In this document: one piece after another, positions 52,277 through 61,325 of the stretch
How the letters are laid out: each line of letters opens with the position of its first letter
Numbering within the stretch: the stretch's first letter is position 1
DNA from: Bordetella genomosp. 7
GTDB lineage: Bacteria; Pseudomonadota; Gammaproteobacteria; Burkholderiales; Burkholderiaceae_B
Assembly: GCF_002261265.1 (NCBI RefSeq)
Contig: NZ_NEVK01000006.1
Coordinates: forward strand, 620,001-684,000
Direction: 5' to 3'
DNA length: 64,000 nt
The notes under the pieces: generated by a model
The model's database searches: none
What the model was told of the DNA's origin: nothing
What the model saw: only the letters and a program-made list of their open reading frames with translations
Translations under genes and position numbers: made by a program

Positions 52277-52422
52277 GGTGTCCACCACGGCCTCACACGA
52301 TGAAGAGCAGGTAATGCAAGGCATCCAGGCCATTCTGCTGTTGCCGGACTTGCCCGGGTGTCCAGCGCTCGACTGCGATCATGGTGTCCACCACGGCCTC
52401 ACACGATGAAGAGCAGGTAATG
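52210..52422. repeat. 106-bp exact tandem duplication
   Basis: The segments 52210-52315 and 52316-52421 are identical by eye, including the XRE stop region and the GNAT start. The first mismatch is at 52317 against 52423. The duplication lies at the junction of the two minus-strand genes. Confidence 0.93.
52293..52382 (-). pseudogene. Chimeric 29-codon ORF made by the tandem duplication
   Basis: Reading from an ATG at 52382, 22 codons of the GNAT start (MIAVERWTPGQV...) run across the duplication junction into the last codons of the XRE-cupin gene (HYLLFIV) and its stop at 52293. It is an in-frame fusion of two gene ends, probably not functional, but it keeps the GNAT translation-initiation sequences. 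Confidence 0.7.
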
Positions 52423-52968
52423 TGCGCCGCGATCCGGCGGCGTAACGAACGCGCTGGCGCCTGCCAGCTGGTAGCGCAGGCAATCGCCGGGGTGCAGCAC
52501 GTAAGTGCGCTGGTCTATGGAAAGTTGCAGTTGGCCTTCGAGCAGCAGCAGGTGGTGCTCCAGGCCATGGCGCGGCGGATCGCGATAGTCGATGCGCACG
52601 CCCGGCGCCAGGCGGCACTGCAGCACTTCACCGGCCAGGCGCTGCGCGGGCGGCGACACCGAGCGGCGCTCGAACCCCACGGTATCGTCGGTCCAGACGG
52701 GCTGCTGCGCATGCGTGACCAGCGGCTCGAAATCGTCTTCGACCATGCGCATCAGGCGCGACAGCGTCAGCCCGTAGGCCGCGCAAAGCCGGCCCAGCAC
52801 GCTGGCGGTGGGGCTGACGGCGCCGTTCTCCAACCGTGATAGCGTGGCCCGGCTGACGCCCGACTGCTGCGCGAGTTGATCCAGCGACCAGCCCCGCTCG
52901 GCGCGAAGACTGCGCAGCCGCTGGGCCAGCTGGCGGTCAATGTTCAATATGTCGGGCGCAGATTCCAT
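52399..52968 (-). CDS. XRE-family regulator with C-terminal cupin
   Basis: The 189-residue product has an HTH-XRE domain (about residues 12-70; LDQLAQQSGVSRATLSRLEN) and a small cupin domain (about residues 105-185) with PRHGLEHHLLLLEGQLQL. Such regulators sense a small ligand in the cupin and often control neighbouring acetyltransferases or amino-acid genes. It is probably co-transcribed with the GNAT gene. Confidence 0.9.
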   Translation of the reverse strand: MESAPDILNIDRQLAQRLRSLRAERGWSLDQLAQQSGVSRATLSRLENGAVSPTASVLGRLCAAYGLTLSRLMRMVEDDFEPLVTHAQQPVWTDDTVGFERRSVSPPAQRLAGEVLQCRLAPGVRIDYRDPPRHGLEHHLLLLEGQLQLSIDQRTYVLHPGDCLRYQLAGASAFVTPPDRGAHYLLFIV

Positions 52969-53075
52969 AAAAGAGATTATTTCTCAAATATGGAATATCC
53001 ACAATAGCTGGTTCGGCGGGTTTGCCTGGCGCCGCCAGGGGCATAGCGCGCCCCCATGCGGCGCTCTCTTGCAAG

Positions 53076-53369
53076 TCAGCTGTCGTCGCCCGGCGGGGTA
53101 CGCCCGCCCTTGCGGCCCGGATCGTCGCGGCCGGTGTCGGGCGGCGTGAAATTGCCTTCTTCGGTGATGCCCCCCGTACGCGCGCTCTGGTCGGCAGCGG
53201 CAGTGCCGCGGTCGAACACCGGCTGGTCGCTGCGCTGCGCGCGCGGCGGGTGATCCATATCGGGGCGAGGCGGATCGTCGTCGGACACGCGTCGCGGCCT
53301 CGGCGCACCGCGATTCGGATCAGGTTGGGGCAGCCCCTGCGCGTTCGCAGGCTTGTCGGCGTCGGACAT
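53076..53369 (-). CDS. Hypothetical Pro/Asp-rich protein
   Basis: The 97-residue product is low-complexity and rich in Pro, Asp, Arg and Gly (PQPDPNRGAPRPRRVSDD, TGGITEEGNFTPPDTGRDD), with no membrane segment or signal. It is probably disordered. CAGGAG before the ATG at 53369 and codon use like its neighbours support a real gene, but no family was recognised. Confidence 0.55.
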   Translation of the reverse strand: MSDADKPANAQGLPQPDPNRGAPRPRRVSDDDPPRPDMDHPPRAQRSDQPVFDRGTAAADQSARTGGITEEGNFTPPDTGRDDPGRKGGRTPPGDDS

Positions 53370-53459
53370 GGCGGGTCTCCTGGTGGGTGATGCGGGCGGC
53401 GCCTGCCGCCGCCACCGGTGCGGCGCAAGTCGTATACCCGCCCACTGCGCCCCCCGCAC

Positions 53460-53846
53460 CTATGCCAGATGCGCCTTGCGCTCGCGCAGCAGTTCGCGCA
53501 GCACGCTGCGGTGGCAGCGGCTTTCATCCTCGCAATAGCAGCCCACCGAGAAATTGGTCGTGGCCGACAAGGCGGCCAGCAGGTCGAGCACCTTGCCGGC
53601 TTCGCCGCCCTGTAGTTCCTTGCGGATCTTGCTTGCCACTTTGCGCCATTCCGCATCCGTGCTGGCGGCCAGGGCGGCCTTTACCAGCTCGGGGCTCGGG
53701 GACAGGATGGGCAGCCATACATCGTAGAAATTGCGCCGCGCAAACTCTGCCTTGGGCACCCCGCGCGGCGGCCGCCGCACCGTGCCGATGCGCAAGCCCT
53801 CGTCGCGCAGCCGCGCGGACCCCAATTGCACAATGTATATGCTCAC
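53460..53846 (-). CDS. DUF488 family protein
   Basis: The 128-residue product has the DUF488 markers: a start like IYIVQLGSARLRDEGLRIGT, the RRPPRGVPK segment and the C-terminal cysteine pair CYCEDESRCHRSVL. The family is found widely in bacteria, and its function is not established. It lies 43 bases before the TPMT gene stop. Confidence 0.85.
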   Translation of the reverse strand: MSIYIVQLGSARLRDEGLRIGTVRRPPRGVPKAEFARRNFYDVWLPILSPSPELVKAALAASTDAEWRKVASKIRKELQGGEAGKVLDLLAALSATTNFSVGCYCEDESRCHRSVLRELLRERKAHLA

Positions 53847-53889
53847 GATGCCCCCTTTTACAAAAAGCGCGGCGTGGCGTTCACGAATT

Positions 53890-54552
53890 TCAGCCTGCGC
53901 GCCGGCTTAGCCGATACACCAGTGTGTCCAGTTGGGTAAGGCCACGCTCGGCAAATTTGGGTTCTTTATCCAGGATATCGCGGCGATCGATCAGCTCGGC
54001 ATGAGAGTGCGCGGCGTACAGCGCCTGCACTTCGTCGTCGCGCACCGAAAACGGCGGCCCGTCCATCTGCGATTGTTCGTAGTCGAGCGTAATGAGCAAC
54101 CCACGGTACGACTCGGACAACTGGCCATACACATGCCTGGCGTAACGCGCGCGCATGTCCGCGGGCAATGCCACCAGTGCGGCACGGTCGTAGGCGCCCG
54201 CGCATTCCGACAGCACATCTGCACCCAGGTCGAAAATATCGCCGCAGTAGATCTCGATGTCGCCCGCGCGGTAATACTGCCCGTGGCCCGCCTGGCGGAT
54301 GTCCGGCTGCAAGGCCTGCTCGGCAAAAAACTGCTCGACCGCCAGCGGCGAAAGCTCTACGCCCAGTACGCGATAGCCCTGCTCGGCCAGCCACACCATA
54401 TCGATGGATTTGCCGCACAGCGGCACCAGCACGCGACTGCCGGCGGGCACGCGCAGCGTCGGCCAGTATTTGGCCAGCAGCGGCGTCACCCGCGATTGAT
54501 GGAAATGCGTGCGCCCTTCGCGCCAGCGCTCGTGCCAGAATGCCGCGTCCAT
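53890..54552 (-). CDS. tpm: Thiopurine S-methyltransferase-type enzyme
   Basis: The 220-residue product has the TPMT-family start [14 protein letters not shown], the SAM loop [20 protein letters not shown] (about residues 40-59), the [13 protein letters not shown] strand end and the [19 protein letters not shown] segment. Bacterial members methylate selenium, tellurium or thiol compounds. The native substrate is not known. A strong hairpin lies upstream in its leader. Confidence 0.93.
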   Translation of the reverse strand: MDAAFWHERWREGRTHFHQSRVTPLLAKYWPTLRVPAGSRVLVPLCGKSIDMVWLAEQGYRVLGVELSPLAVEQFFAEQALQPDIRQAGHGQYYRAGDIEIYCGDIFDLGADVLSECAGAYDRAALVALPADMRARYARHVYGQLSESYRGLLITLDYEQSQMDGPPFSVRDDEVQALYAAHSHAELIDRRDILDKEPKFAERGLTQLDTLVYRLSRRAG

Positions 54553-54586
54553 GCGTCAGTTGCCTTATGTTTGTATGCCCGGCCCG

Positions 54587-54625
54587 CGCGCACGGCTTGC
54601 GACATACATGCCGAAGCCGTGCGCG
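54587..54625. other. 12-bp perfect stem-loop upstream of the TPMT gene
   Basis: Arms CGCGCACGGCTT (54587-54598) and AAGCCGTGCGCG (54614-54625) enclose a 15-base loop, 35 bases before the TPMT start on the minus strand. There is no T run, so it may be a regulatory leader hairpin. The rest of the gap to 54740 holds nothing recognised. Confidence 0.6.
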
Positions 54626-54739
54626 AAGGAACACACTATTTTGCAATAAAAGCAGAAAACCCGCGCCAGGGCACGGGCTTGGGAGCGGGCGCGCGCACGT
54701 ATGCGCGGTGATCCGGGCAGGCGCCGGCGGGCCGGGGAA

Positions 54740-55216
54740 TCAGGGCTGGCGCGCGGGCGCAACGCCGGGCGCCGGCGTTACTTCAGGTAGCTGCGCGCCG
54801 CGCGCTTCGCGCAGTTCGCGCAGGCGCAGCACCTGGGCGTCGAGCTCGGCGCGCAGGCGCTCTACTTCTTGTGGATTGGCCGCGCGCTCGGCGGCCAGCC
54901 GCAAATCGGCCATCAGCTTTGCCAGCTGCGCAATTTCGGCATCGGGCAATGGAGCGCTTACACGCCGTTGGCGGCGACGCCTGAGTACGCCGGCGAGCCG
55001 TTCGCGCAGTGCCACCACCGCCATCGCGCGCAACGGCTTTTTCAGAAACGGCGGCCAGCCCACGACTGCGCCGGCGGCAAGCGCCGTGGTAGACGCCCAG
55101 CCACGCGCCGAGGGGTCGGGCCCGGTCGCGCGCCCGAACGCATCGGCCAGTTCGCGTCTGTCTTGTTCCATCTTGGCAAGCAGCGCCTGCTTGTCAGCCT
55201 GGGTGGTCTTGGTCAT
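54740..55216 (-). CDS. Hypothetical protein with basic central region (YqjK-like context)
   Basis: The 158-residue product has an N-terminal helix (QADKQALLAKMEQDRREL), a hydrophobic stretch (about residues 35-55) with WPPFLKKPLRAMAVVALRER and a long helical tail rich in Arg, Glu and Leu that could form a coiled coil. It overlaps the holin-like gene by 23 bases. In many proteobacteria a gene in this place belongs to the YqjD-YqjE-YqjK group; no closer match is claimed. Confidence 0.6.
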   Translation of the reverse strand: MTKTTQADKQALLAKMEQDRRELADAFGRATGPDPSARGWASTTALAAGAVVGWPPFLKKPLRAMAVVALRERLAGVLRRRRQRRVSAPLPDAEIAQLAKLMADLRLAAERAANPQEVERLRAELDAQVLRLRELREARGAQLPEVTPAPGVAPARQP

Positions 55217-55583
55217 AGTGGCTCCGGGCGGCGGCGGTGTCCAGGCGTACCTGGCGTGTGAGTTCGGCAAAGGGCGACGTTCTGGGCACGTTGCGCTTGG
55301 CCATGAACAACGCGATCAGCGTCACGAGCAGCCAGGCGCCGGCCACCAGCCACGCGGCCAGCGTACGGTGTTCGGTGTCCCAGAAACTGACGATCGACGC
55401 AACGGACAGAAACGCCAGCGTACCCAGCGCGCAGAACAACAGCGCCACGCTGCTGACCAGCGTCGTCACCAGCGCCGATCGGTACAGCGACAGTTCGATA
55501 CCGGTAAGTTCAAGGTAGTCGCCGCTGCGCTCGGCCACGAACTCGGCAATCTGGCGCAGACGCCGCAGTCGTTCTGAAATCAT
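55194..55583 (-). CDS. Phage holin / YqjE-like membrane protein
   Basis: The 129-residue product has a helical N-terminus (LRRLRQIAEFVAERSGDYLE) and two membrane segments (VTTLVSSVALLFCALGTLAF and AAWLVAGAWLLVTLIALFMA), the DUF1469/YqjE pattern. Such proteins occur with YqjD-type membrane-anchored ribosome-binding proteins, and their function is unclear. The ATG at 55583 is preferred to a longer frame. Confidence 0.78.
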   Translation of the reverse strand: MISERLRRLRQIAEFVAERSGDYLELTGIELSLYRSALVTTLVSSVALLFCALGTLAFLSVASIVSFWDTEHRTLAAWLVAGAWLLVTLIALFMAKRNVPRTSPFAELTRQVRLDTAAARSHYDQDHPG

Positions 55584-55644
55584 GGCATCTCCTTCGTGAG
55601 GCCAGCCCACGCAGCAAATGCCATTCCTGCTTCACGGCCCCGCG

Positions 55645-56223
55645 CTAGGGGCGGCGCAGCGCCTCGACCTGGATCTCGAGTTCGACCTCGGGCTTGAAAC
55701 CCATGTCCAGGCCGAAATCCAGCCCGTAGTCGCCCCGGTTGAACGACGCCGACACATCGGCGCCGCAGGCCTCGCGCTTTTCGAGGGGATGGTGCATGCA
55801 CTTGAAATCGTCGATGTCGAGTTCCAGCGTACGGGTAACGCCCCGCAGCGTGAACTCGCCCACCGCCGTTTCGGGACGGTCGCCGTCGAACTCGGTGAAC
55901 CGGCCCTTGAAAGTTGCCGTGGGGTAGCGGGCAGCGTCGAAGATATCCGGCGCCACGGCATGGCGGTTCATTTCGTCGTGTCCGAAGTCGACCGAGTCGA
56001 TCTGCACGGTGATGTCTATCGTGCCGGTGCGGGCCGCGCGGTCCAGCACGATGACGCCGGACGTCTTGTTGAACTTGCCGCGCCAGGTCGACAGCCCGCC
56101 CAGGTGGTCGGCCTCGAAGCTGGGATAGGTATGCGAAGGATCGATGTCGTAGGTAACCGGCTCGGCGGCGGCGGGCATGGCCAGGGCGGCGGCGGACAGC
56201 ATGATGGGAAAAATCAACTTCAT
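55645..56223 (-). CDS. YceI-family periplasmic lipocalin-like protein
   Basis: The 192-residue product has a signal peptide (cleavage about residue 20, PAAA) and the YceI barrel pattern: YDIDPSHTYPSFEADHLGG, GTIDITVQIDSVDFGHDEMN, ARYPTATFKGRF and the C-terminal RGDYGLDFGLDMGFKPEVEL. Family members bind isoprenoids such as polyprenyl chains. It precedes the holin gene in the same direction with a 61-base gap. Confidence 0.93.
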   Translation of the reverse strand: MKLIFPIMLSAAALAMPAAAEPVTYDIDPSHTYPSFEADHLGGLSTWRGKFNKTSGVIVLDRAARTGTIDITVQIDSVDFGHDEMNRHAVAPDIFDAARYPTATFKGRFTEFDGDRPETAVGEFTLRGVTRTLELDIDDFKCMHHPLEKREACGADVSASFNRGDYGLDFGLDMGFKPEVELEIQVEALRRP

Positions 56224-56335
56224 AGTTCTGGCTCCAAGGTCGGGACGCATGACCGGGATGATGCGCCCGGATGCCGATAAGAGACCGCGAATTCGTGCTT
56301 CAGTTCAATGCGGGCGGGCATGTGCCGCCCTTGCA

Positions 56336-57799
56336 TCACGCCTGCAGCAATGGGCTGCGCATGCGACTGTAGCCACTGGCGCGGTCGTAGGCCAGGCCCA
56401 GCTGCAGGACTTCCAGATCGTGCTGCGCAGGCCCGATGATCTGGATGCCGGCCGGCAGGCCGCCGGCGCCGAAACCCGCTGGCGCGGCCAGCGCGGGCAG
56501 GCCGCCCATGGTCGCGGGCACCACGGCTTGCATCCAGCGATGGTAGGTGTCCATCTCGCGCCCGCCCACCGAGGCCGGCCAGTGCAGTTCGGCATCGAAG
56601 GGAAAAACCTGGGCGGCCGGCAGCACCAGATAATCGAACTGCCCGAACAGTTGCCGAACTGCGCCGTACCACTCCGACCGCGCCACGGCGGCGCGATACA
56701 CATCGGCGCCCGACAGCTTCAAGCCGCGCTCTATCTCCCATGCGGCCTCGGGCTTCAGCAACGCGCGGGTGCGCGGGTCGTGGTACAGACCGGCATTGGC
56801 GCCCGCGAAAGTAAAGCTGCGCAAATCCAGCCAGGCGCGCCACAGCCGTTCCATATCGAACGCGGGCGCCGCGGCATCGACCTGGCAGCCGATGGCACGG
56901 AAATGACTCAGCGACTGCTCGCACACCTGCAGCAGCCCGGGTTCCGTAGGCAGATGCCCGCCCAGGTCGCCCAGCCAGCCCACGCGCAGGCCCCGGCAAT
57001 CGCGCTCGAGCGCGTCGGCGAACCGCCGCGGGTCATCGCCGCGCCGCGTCAGCGGGTGCCGGGCATCGAAGCCCGCTTGCGCCGACAGCAGCAGGGCAAG
57101 GTCCGGCACGTTGCGCGCCATGGGCCCGCAGACGCTGAACTGCTGGAAGAACACCTCGTCGGCGGGCCCATATGGCACGCAGCCCGGTGTCGTGCGAAAG
57201 CCATAGACATTGTTGAAGGCCGCCGGCGTGCGCAGCGACCCCATCATGTCGGACCCGTCGGCCACGGGCAGCATGCGCAGCGCGACGGCCACGCCGGCGC
57301 CGCCGCTGCTGCCGCCCGCGCTGCGCGTGGGATCGAAGGCATTGCGCGTAATGCCGTACACGGAGTTGTAGGTATGGCCTCCCAACCCGAATTCCGGGCT
57401 ATTGGTGCGGCCGATGAACAACGCGCCGCCGGCCCGCATGCGCTCGAGCACAAACGCATCGGCCTGCGTTACCTGGCCCGCATAGATGGGCGAACCTTTT
57501 GTGGTGACCATGCCGCGCGCCGGCACGATGTCTTTGGGCGCTTGTGGAAAGCCATGCAGCGGGCCCAGCCAGTTGCCGCGCGCGAGTTCGGCATCCAGCG
57601 CGGCGGCCTGTTGCGCCAGCGTCGCGCGGTCGAGCGCCGCCACAATGGCATTGACGTGGGGGTTGAATCGATCGATCTGTTCCAGGAACGCCTGCAGCAC
57701 TTCTGCGCACGACACCTGGCGCTCGCGTATGGCCGAAGACAGCTCGACTGCATCCAGTTCGACAATGCCGCGCGGCGCGGCGGCGGACGAAGCATTCAT
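56336..57799 (-). CDS. Amidase-signature-family hydrolase
   Basis: The 487-residue product has the amidase-signature Lys (APKDIVPARG), the glycine-serine-rich core RSAGGSSGGAGVAVALRM with the cis-Ser, and the nucleophile-Ser region DGSDMMGSLRTPAAF. These enzymes hydrolyse amides, including aryl-acylamides and small-molecule amides. The ATG at 57799 matches family N-termini. The substrate is not known. No partner genes are adjacent. Confidence 0.92.
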   Translation of the reverse strand: MNASSAAAPRGIVELDAVELSSAIRERQVSCAEVLQAFLEQIDRFNPHVNAIVAALDRATLAQQAAALDAELARGNWLGPLHGFPQAPKDIVPARGMVTTKGSPIYAGQVTQADAFVLERMRAGGALFIGRTNSPEFGLGGHTYNSVYGITRNAFDPTRSAGGSSGGAGVAVALRMLPVADGSDMMGSLRTPAAFNNVYGFRTTPGCVPYGPADEVFFQQFSVCGPMARNVPDLALLLSAQAGFDARHPLTRRGDDPRRFADALERDCRGLRVGWLGDLGGHLPTEPGLLQVCEQSLSHFRAIGCQVDAAAPAFDMERLWRAWLDLRSFTFAGANAGLYHDPRTRALLKPEAAWEIERGLKLSGADVYRAAVARSEWYGAVRQLFGQFDYLVLPAAQVFPFDAELHWPASVGGREMDTYHRWMQAVVPATMGGLPALAAPAGFGAGGLPAGIQIIGPAQHDLEVLQLGLAYDRASGYSRMRSPLLQA

Positions 57800-57876
57800 G
57801 GTGCCCGTGCCCCTGAGTTGCAAAGCCCCCAGTATATCGACCCACCCCAGCGCGTGGATCGCCGCGCCGCGCCGGA

Positions 57877-58104
57877 TCAGCCAGGCCCGCCGGGGCTTGC
57901 CGCCGCGCCGGCGGAACACGGTGCGGCGGGCTCGCCGAGATCCCAGTCGCCCACGGTGTACCAGTCGTCGCCCAGGAGCTCGGCCGGATGCATGGTGCGG
58001 CTGGACCCGTTACCGCACATCATGGAATCGGCGGCGCAGTATTTGTCGCAACCCCAGCAGACGCGCTCGGGATGCTTGGGGTGCAGCGGAAATTTCTTAG
58101 CCAT
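57877..58104 (-). CDS. DUF3079 small cysteine-rich protein
   Basis: The 75-residue product begins MAKKFPLHPKHPERVCWGCD and has a further C-terminal cysteine region around CAADSMMCGNGSSRTMHP. The CxxC and later cysteines suggest a metal- or iron-sulfur-binding motif, as in DUF3079 proteins. The function is unknown. The 218-base gap to the YpeA gene holds the divergent promoters and nothing else recognised. Confidence 0.8.
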   Translation of the reverse strand: MAKKFPLHPKHPERVCWGCDKYCAADSMMCGNGSSRTMHPAELLGDDWYTVGDWDLGEPAAPCSAGAAASPGGPG

Positions 58105-58322
58105 GGACGGCTCGGCAGTGGCAAGGACAGATATCAAGGTACTGCCGCGCGCGCGGCCCTGCCTTTGATCTTGCACAAACTTGATGGCCGTTTCCGGCAT
58201 GCCGGGCGGCGCCACGCTGCCCATGGCGAACCGCGGCGTTGCAGTATGCTGACTTGTTGTCTTGCCATGCGCGCATGGCAACGCCGCCCGCGTTATCGGC
58301 CCGCCCCGGCCTGGAGCCAAGC

Positions 58323-58757
58323 ATGACCCCGCCTGCGTTAACCATCCGCCCGTACCAAACGCCCGACGCCGATGCCGTAGTACAGCTATGGCATGACTGC
58401 GGCCTGACGCGCGCCTGGAATGACCCCTACAAAGATATCGACCGCAAGCTGGGCGTGCAGCCCGAGCTTTTCCTGGTGGGCGCCCTGCAAGACCAGGTCG
58501 TCGCCTCTGTCATGGCGGGCTACGACGGACATCGCGGCTGGGTGAATTATCTTGCCGTTGCCCCGGCCGTGCGCCGGCGCGGTTATGCGAGCCAGCTGAT
58601 GAACGCCGTGGAGCAACGGTTGCTGGCGATGGGCTGCCCCAAGATCAATCTGATGGTCCGCACCGGAAATACAATCGTCGTGGATTTTTACAAGGCCCTG
58701 GCGTTCCGCCAGGACGAAGTCATCACCCTGGGCAAGCGCCTGATTCCCGACAATTAG
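58323..58757 (+). CDS. ypeA: GNAT-family acetyltransferase, YpeA-like
   Basis: The 144-residue product resembles E. coli YpeA: RPYQTPDADAVVQLWHDCGL, TRAWNDPYKDIDRKLG, GYDGHRGWVNYLAVAP, RRRGYASQLMNAVEQR and LGKRLI at the end. It is a small acetyltransferase with an unidentified acceptor. It is followed by a GC-rich minisatellite and then convergent sulP. Confidence 0.93.
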   Translation: MTPPALTIRPYQTPDADAVVQLWHDCGLTRAWNDPYKDIDRKLGVQPELFLVGALQDQVVASVMAGYDGHRGWVNYLAVAPAVRRRGYASQLMNAVEQRLLAMGCPKINLMVRTGNTIVVDFYKALAFRQDEVITLGKRLIPDN

Positions 58758-58760
58758 AAC

Positions 58761-58913
58761 GGGCCGGCCTATCCGGGGGCCGGCCTATCCGGGGGCCGGC
58801 CTTCCGGGGGCCGGCCTTCCGGGGGCCGGCCTTCCGGGGGGCCGGCCTTCCGGGGGCCCGGCCTCCCGGGGGCCCGGCCTCCCGGGGGCCCGGCCTCCCG
58901 GGGGCCGCCTTCC
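58761..58913. repeat. GC-rich minisatellite, about ten units of 15-16 bp
   Basis: Units of the type GGGGGCCGGCCTTCC, in variants ending ATCC, TTCC or TCCC, fill the gap between convergent ypeA and the SulP gene. Every unit contains GGCCGGCC-like dyads, so the run can fold into many alternative hairpins and may serve as a terminator. Confidence 0.92.
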
Positions 58914-58923
58914 GGGGAGCCGC

Positions 58924-60399
58924 TCAATGCGCCGGTGCCGCCGCCCCGGGCTTGTGATGCGTCCCGTACCGCTCGACCATGGTGCTGCTGGCGCGATTGA
59001 GTCCCGTCACCTGCACGTCAATACCGTTGCGCCGGAACTTGTGCACCACGCGGTCCAGCGCATCCACGGCGGTGATATCCCAGAAGTGCGCCCGCGTCAG
59101 GTCGATGCGCACCTTTTGCAACGCCTCTTTGAAATCAAACTCCGATACCAGCGCCTCGGATGAAGCGAAGAACACCTGACCCTGCACCGCATACACGCGG
59201 CAGCCGGCGTCTGCGTCCAGCCGCGATTCCAGCGTAAGAACGCCACGCACCTTGGACGCAAAGAACACCGCGCTCAGGAGCACGCCCACCAGCACGCCCA
59301 GCGCCAGGTTGTGCGTGGCCACCACCACGATCACCGTCGACAGCATCACGGCGGAAGACGATTTGGGATGCGTGGCCAGATTGCGCAGCGATGCCCAGCT
59401 GAACGTACTGATGGATACCATGATCATCACCGCGACCAGCGCCGCCATGGGGATCTGCTTGGCCCACGGCCCCAGAAAGACCACCAGCACCAGCAACACG
59501 GCGCCGGCCGTAAAGGTGGACAGGCGGCCACGCCCCCCCGACTTTACGTTGATGACCGACTGGCCGATCATCGCGCAGCCCGGCATGCCCCCCAGCAGGC
59601 CGGCCACGATGTTGGCCAGCCCCTGGCCCTTGCATTCGCGGTTCTTGTCGCTGGGCGTGTCCGTGTAGTCATCGATGATGGAGGCCGTCATCAACGATTC
59701 CAGCAGGCCCACGGCCGCCACCGCGACGGCATAGGGAAAAATGATGTTCAACGTCTGCCACGTCAGCGGCACCGCGGGCAGCGCAAAGGCAGGCAGCTGG
59801 TCGGGGAACGCGCCCATGTCGCCCACGGTGCGTATGGGCAAGTCCAGCCACATCGCCAGCCCTGTCAGCACCACAATGCAGACCAGGGGCGAAGGGATGG
59901 TCTTGTTGATGAGCGGAAACAGATAAATGATCGCCAGCCCGCCGGCTGTCATGGCGTACACCGTCCAGGGCATGTCGGCGAGCTCGGGAAGCTGCGCCAG
60001 GAAGATCAGAATGGCCAGCGCATTGACGAAGCCGGTGATCACCGAGCGCGACACGAACCGCATAAGGGCGCCCAGCTTCAGCCAGCCTGCGCCTATCTGC
60101 AACAGGCCGGCCAGCACCGCCGTGGCAAATACATACTGCACGCCATGGTCCCGCACCAGCGACGCGATCACCAGGGCAACCGCGCCCGTGGCCGCCGAAA
60201 TCATGCCCGGCCGGCCGCCCGCGATGGCGCATACCACCGCAATGCTGAAAGCGGCGTACAGGCCCACCTGGGGGTCCACACCCGCGATGATCGAAAAAGC
60301 CAGCGCTTCGGGAATCAACGCCAGGGCCACAACCACGCCGGCCAGCAGGTCGCCGCGGACATTACCGAGCCAGTCTCGGCGCAATGTCGATATTGTCAT
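58924..60399 (-). CDS. SulP-family anion transporter
   Basis: The 491-residue product has about 11 membrane segments with [20 protein letters not shown] at the start, [20 protein letters not shown], and a C-terminal STAS domain (from about residue 400; [19 protein letters not shown]). SulP proteins carry sulfate, bicarbonate or dicarboxylates. The substrate is not clear. The start at 60399 follows the usual N-terminus; a longer frame of 14 codons upstream is unlikely. Confidence 0.92.
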   Translation of the reverse strand: MTISTLRRDWLGNVRGDLLAGVVVALALIPEALAFSIIAGVDPQVGLYAAFSIAVVCAIAGGRPGMISAATGAVALVIASLVRDHGVQYVFATAVLAGLLQIGAGWLKLGALMRFVSRSVITGFVNALAILIFLAQLPELADMPWTVYAMTAGGLAIIYLFPLINKTIPSPLVCIVVLTGLAMWLDLPIRTVGDMGAFPDQLPAFALPAVPLTWQTLNIIFPYAVAVAAVGLLESLMTASIIDDYTDTPSDKNRECKGQGLANIVAGLLGGMPGCAMIGQSVINVKSGGRGRLSTFTAGAVLLVLVVFLGPWAKQIPMAALVAVMIMVSISTFSWASLRNLATHPKSSSAVMLSTVIVVVATHNLALGVLVGVLLSAVFFASKVRGVLTLESRLDADAGCRVYAVQGQVFFASSEALVSEFDFKEALQKVRIDLTRAHFWDITAVDALDRVVHKFRRNGIDVQVTGLNRASSTMVERYGTHHKPGAAAPAH

Positions 60400-60638
60400 G
60401 AAATCAAACTCAGGAAGCCGCGTGCCAGCACGCGTGGGCATCAGGGGAAAGACTGCGGGATTGCCGCAACAGGCGCATCGCCCGCGCCGTTACCGGGCGG
60501 ACATCAGGCAAGACTGACGTAGGGCGTCACATCGGAGGGGTACCAAAGGCGGCGGGACGCCCGGCATTGTACCGTTGTCACAAATCGCTCCGTTCAGTAG
60601 CGATGTCGGTGAAGGATTGCCGCTACCATTTACGAAAT

Positions 60639-60673
60639 GCGTCGCCCTGGATACCAACCCCCCGGGGCGACGC
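60639..60673 (+). other. 9-bp stem-loop in the sodC leader
   Basis: Arms GCGTCGCCC (60639-60647) and GGGCGACGC (60665-60673) pair perfectly. They are followed by the repeated TATTGCTTGC / TATTGCTTC. It lies 45 bases before the sodC ATG and may affect translation or stability. The rest of the 318-base divergent gap shows no gene. Confidence 0.5.
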
Positions 60674-60717
60674 TATTGCTTGCTATTGCTTCTGTCCAAT
60701 CGACCAGGGAGACAACA

Positions 60718-61248
60718 ATGCAGTCTTATCTGAAGTTCGCGCTGCTGGCCGGCGCTATCGGCGTGACGGCCGTTGCGCGCGCCGAGGTCACTGTGCCGGT
60801 ACACCAAGCCACCGCCCAGGGCCCAGGCGCCGAAGTCGGCACGGTGTCGCTGGCCGACAGCAAATACGGTCTGGTGCTCACGCCCGACCTGAAAGGCCTG
60901 CCTCCCGGCGTTCACGGTTTCCACGTACACGAGAACGGCAGCTGCGACGCCAAGGAACAGGCCGGCAAGCCCGTGCCCGCCGGGGCGGCAGGCGGCCACT
61001 ACGATCCCGACGGCACGAAAAAGCACGGCACGCCGTGGTCGGACGACGGCCACCGGGGAGACTTGCCGGCGCTGTACGTATCCGCCGACGGCACCGCCAC
61101 CACGCCCGTACTCGCGCCGCGCCTGAAGCTGGCCGACGTGCAGGGCCGCGCCCTGATGGTGCACGCGGGCGGCGACAATCACAGCGACCACCCGCAACCC
61201 CTGGGCGGGGGCGGGGGGCGCATCGCCTGCGGCGTCATCCCGAAATAA
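60718..61248 (+). CDS. sodC: Cu/Zn superoxide dismutase SodC
   Basis: The 176-residue product has a signal peptide (cleavage about residue 22, AVARA) and the copper and zinc ligands in order: [11 protein letters not shown] with its two Cu His, then [13 protein letters not shown] and the C-terminal [11 protein letters not shown]. It protects the periplasm from superoxide. GGGAGA precedes the ATG. It is convergent with lon across a strong hairpin. Confidence 0.96.
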   Translation: MQSYLKFALLAGAIGVTAVARAEVTVPVHQATAQGPGAEVGTVSLADSKYGLVLTPDLKGLPPGVHGFHVHENGSCDAKEQAGKPVPAGAAGGHYDPDGTKKHGTPWSDDGHRGDLPALYVSADGTATTPVLAPRLKLADVQGRALMVHAGGDNHSDHPQPLGGGGGRIACGVIPK

Positions 61249-61291
61249 TCGGCCGGGGCGGCGCGGCCGCCCTGGTTTGCGCGTGCACCGC

Positions 61292-61320
61292 CCTGCCCGC
61301 CCCCTGCGCGGGCGGGCAGG
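61292..61320. terminator. Hairpin between sodC and lon
   Basis: CCTGCCCGCC (61292-61301) and GGCGGGCAGG (61311-61320) form a 10-bp perfect stem with a nine-base loop. There is no T run. It lies between convergent sodC and lon. Confidence 0.65.
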
Positions 61321-61325
61321 CATGG

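Noticed and set aside
58761-58913. CRISPR array
   Set aside because: The units are 15-16 bases, adjoining, with no unique spacers and no cas genes.
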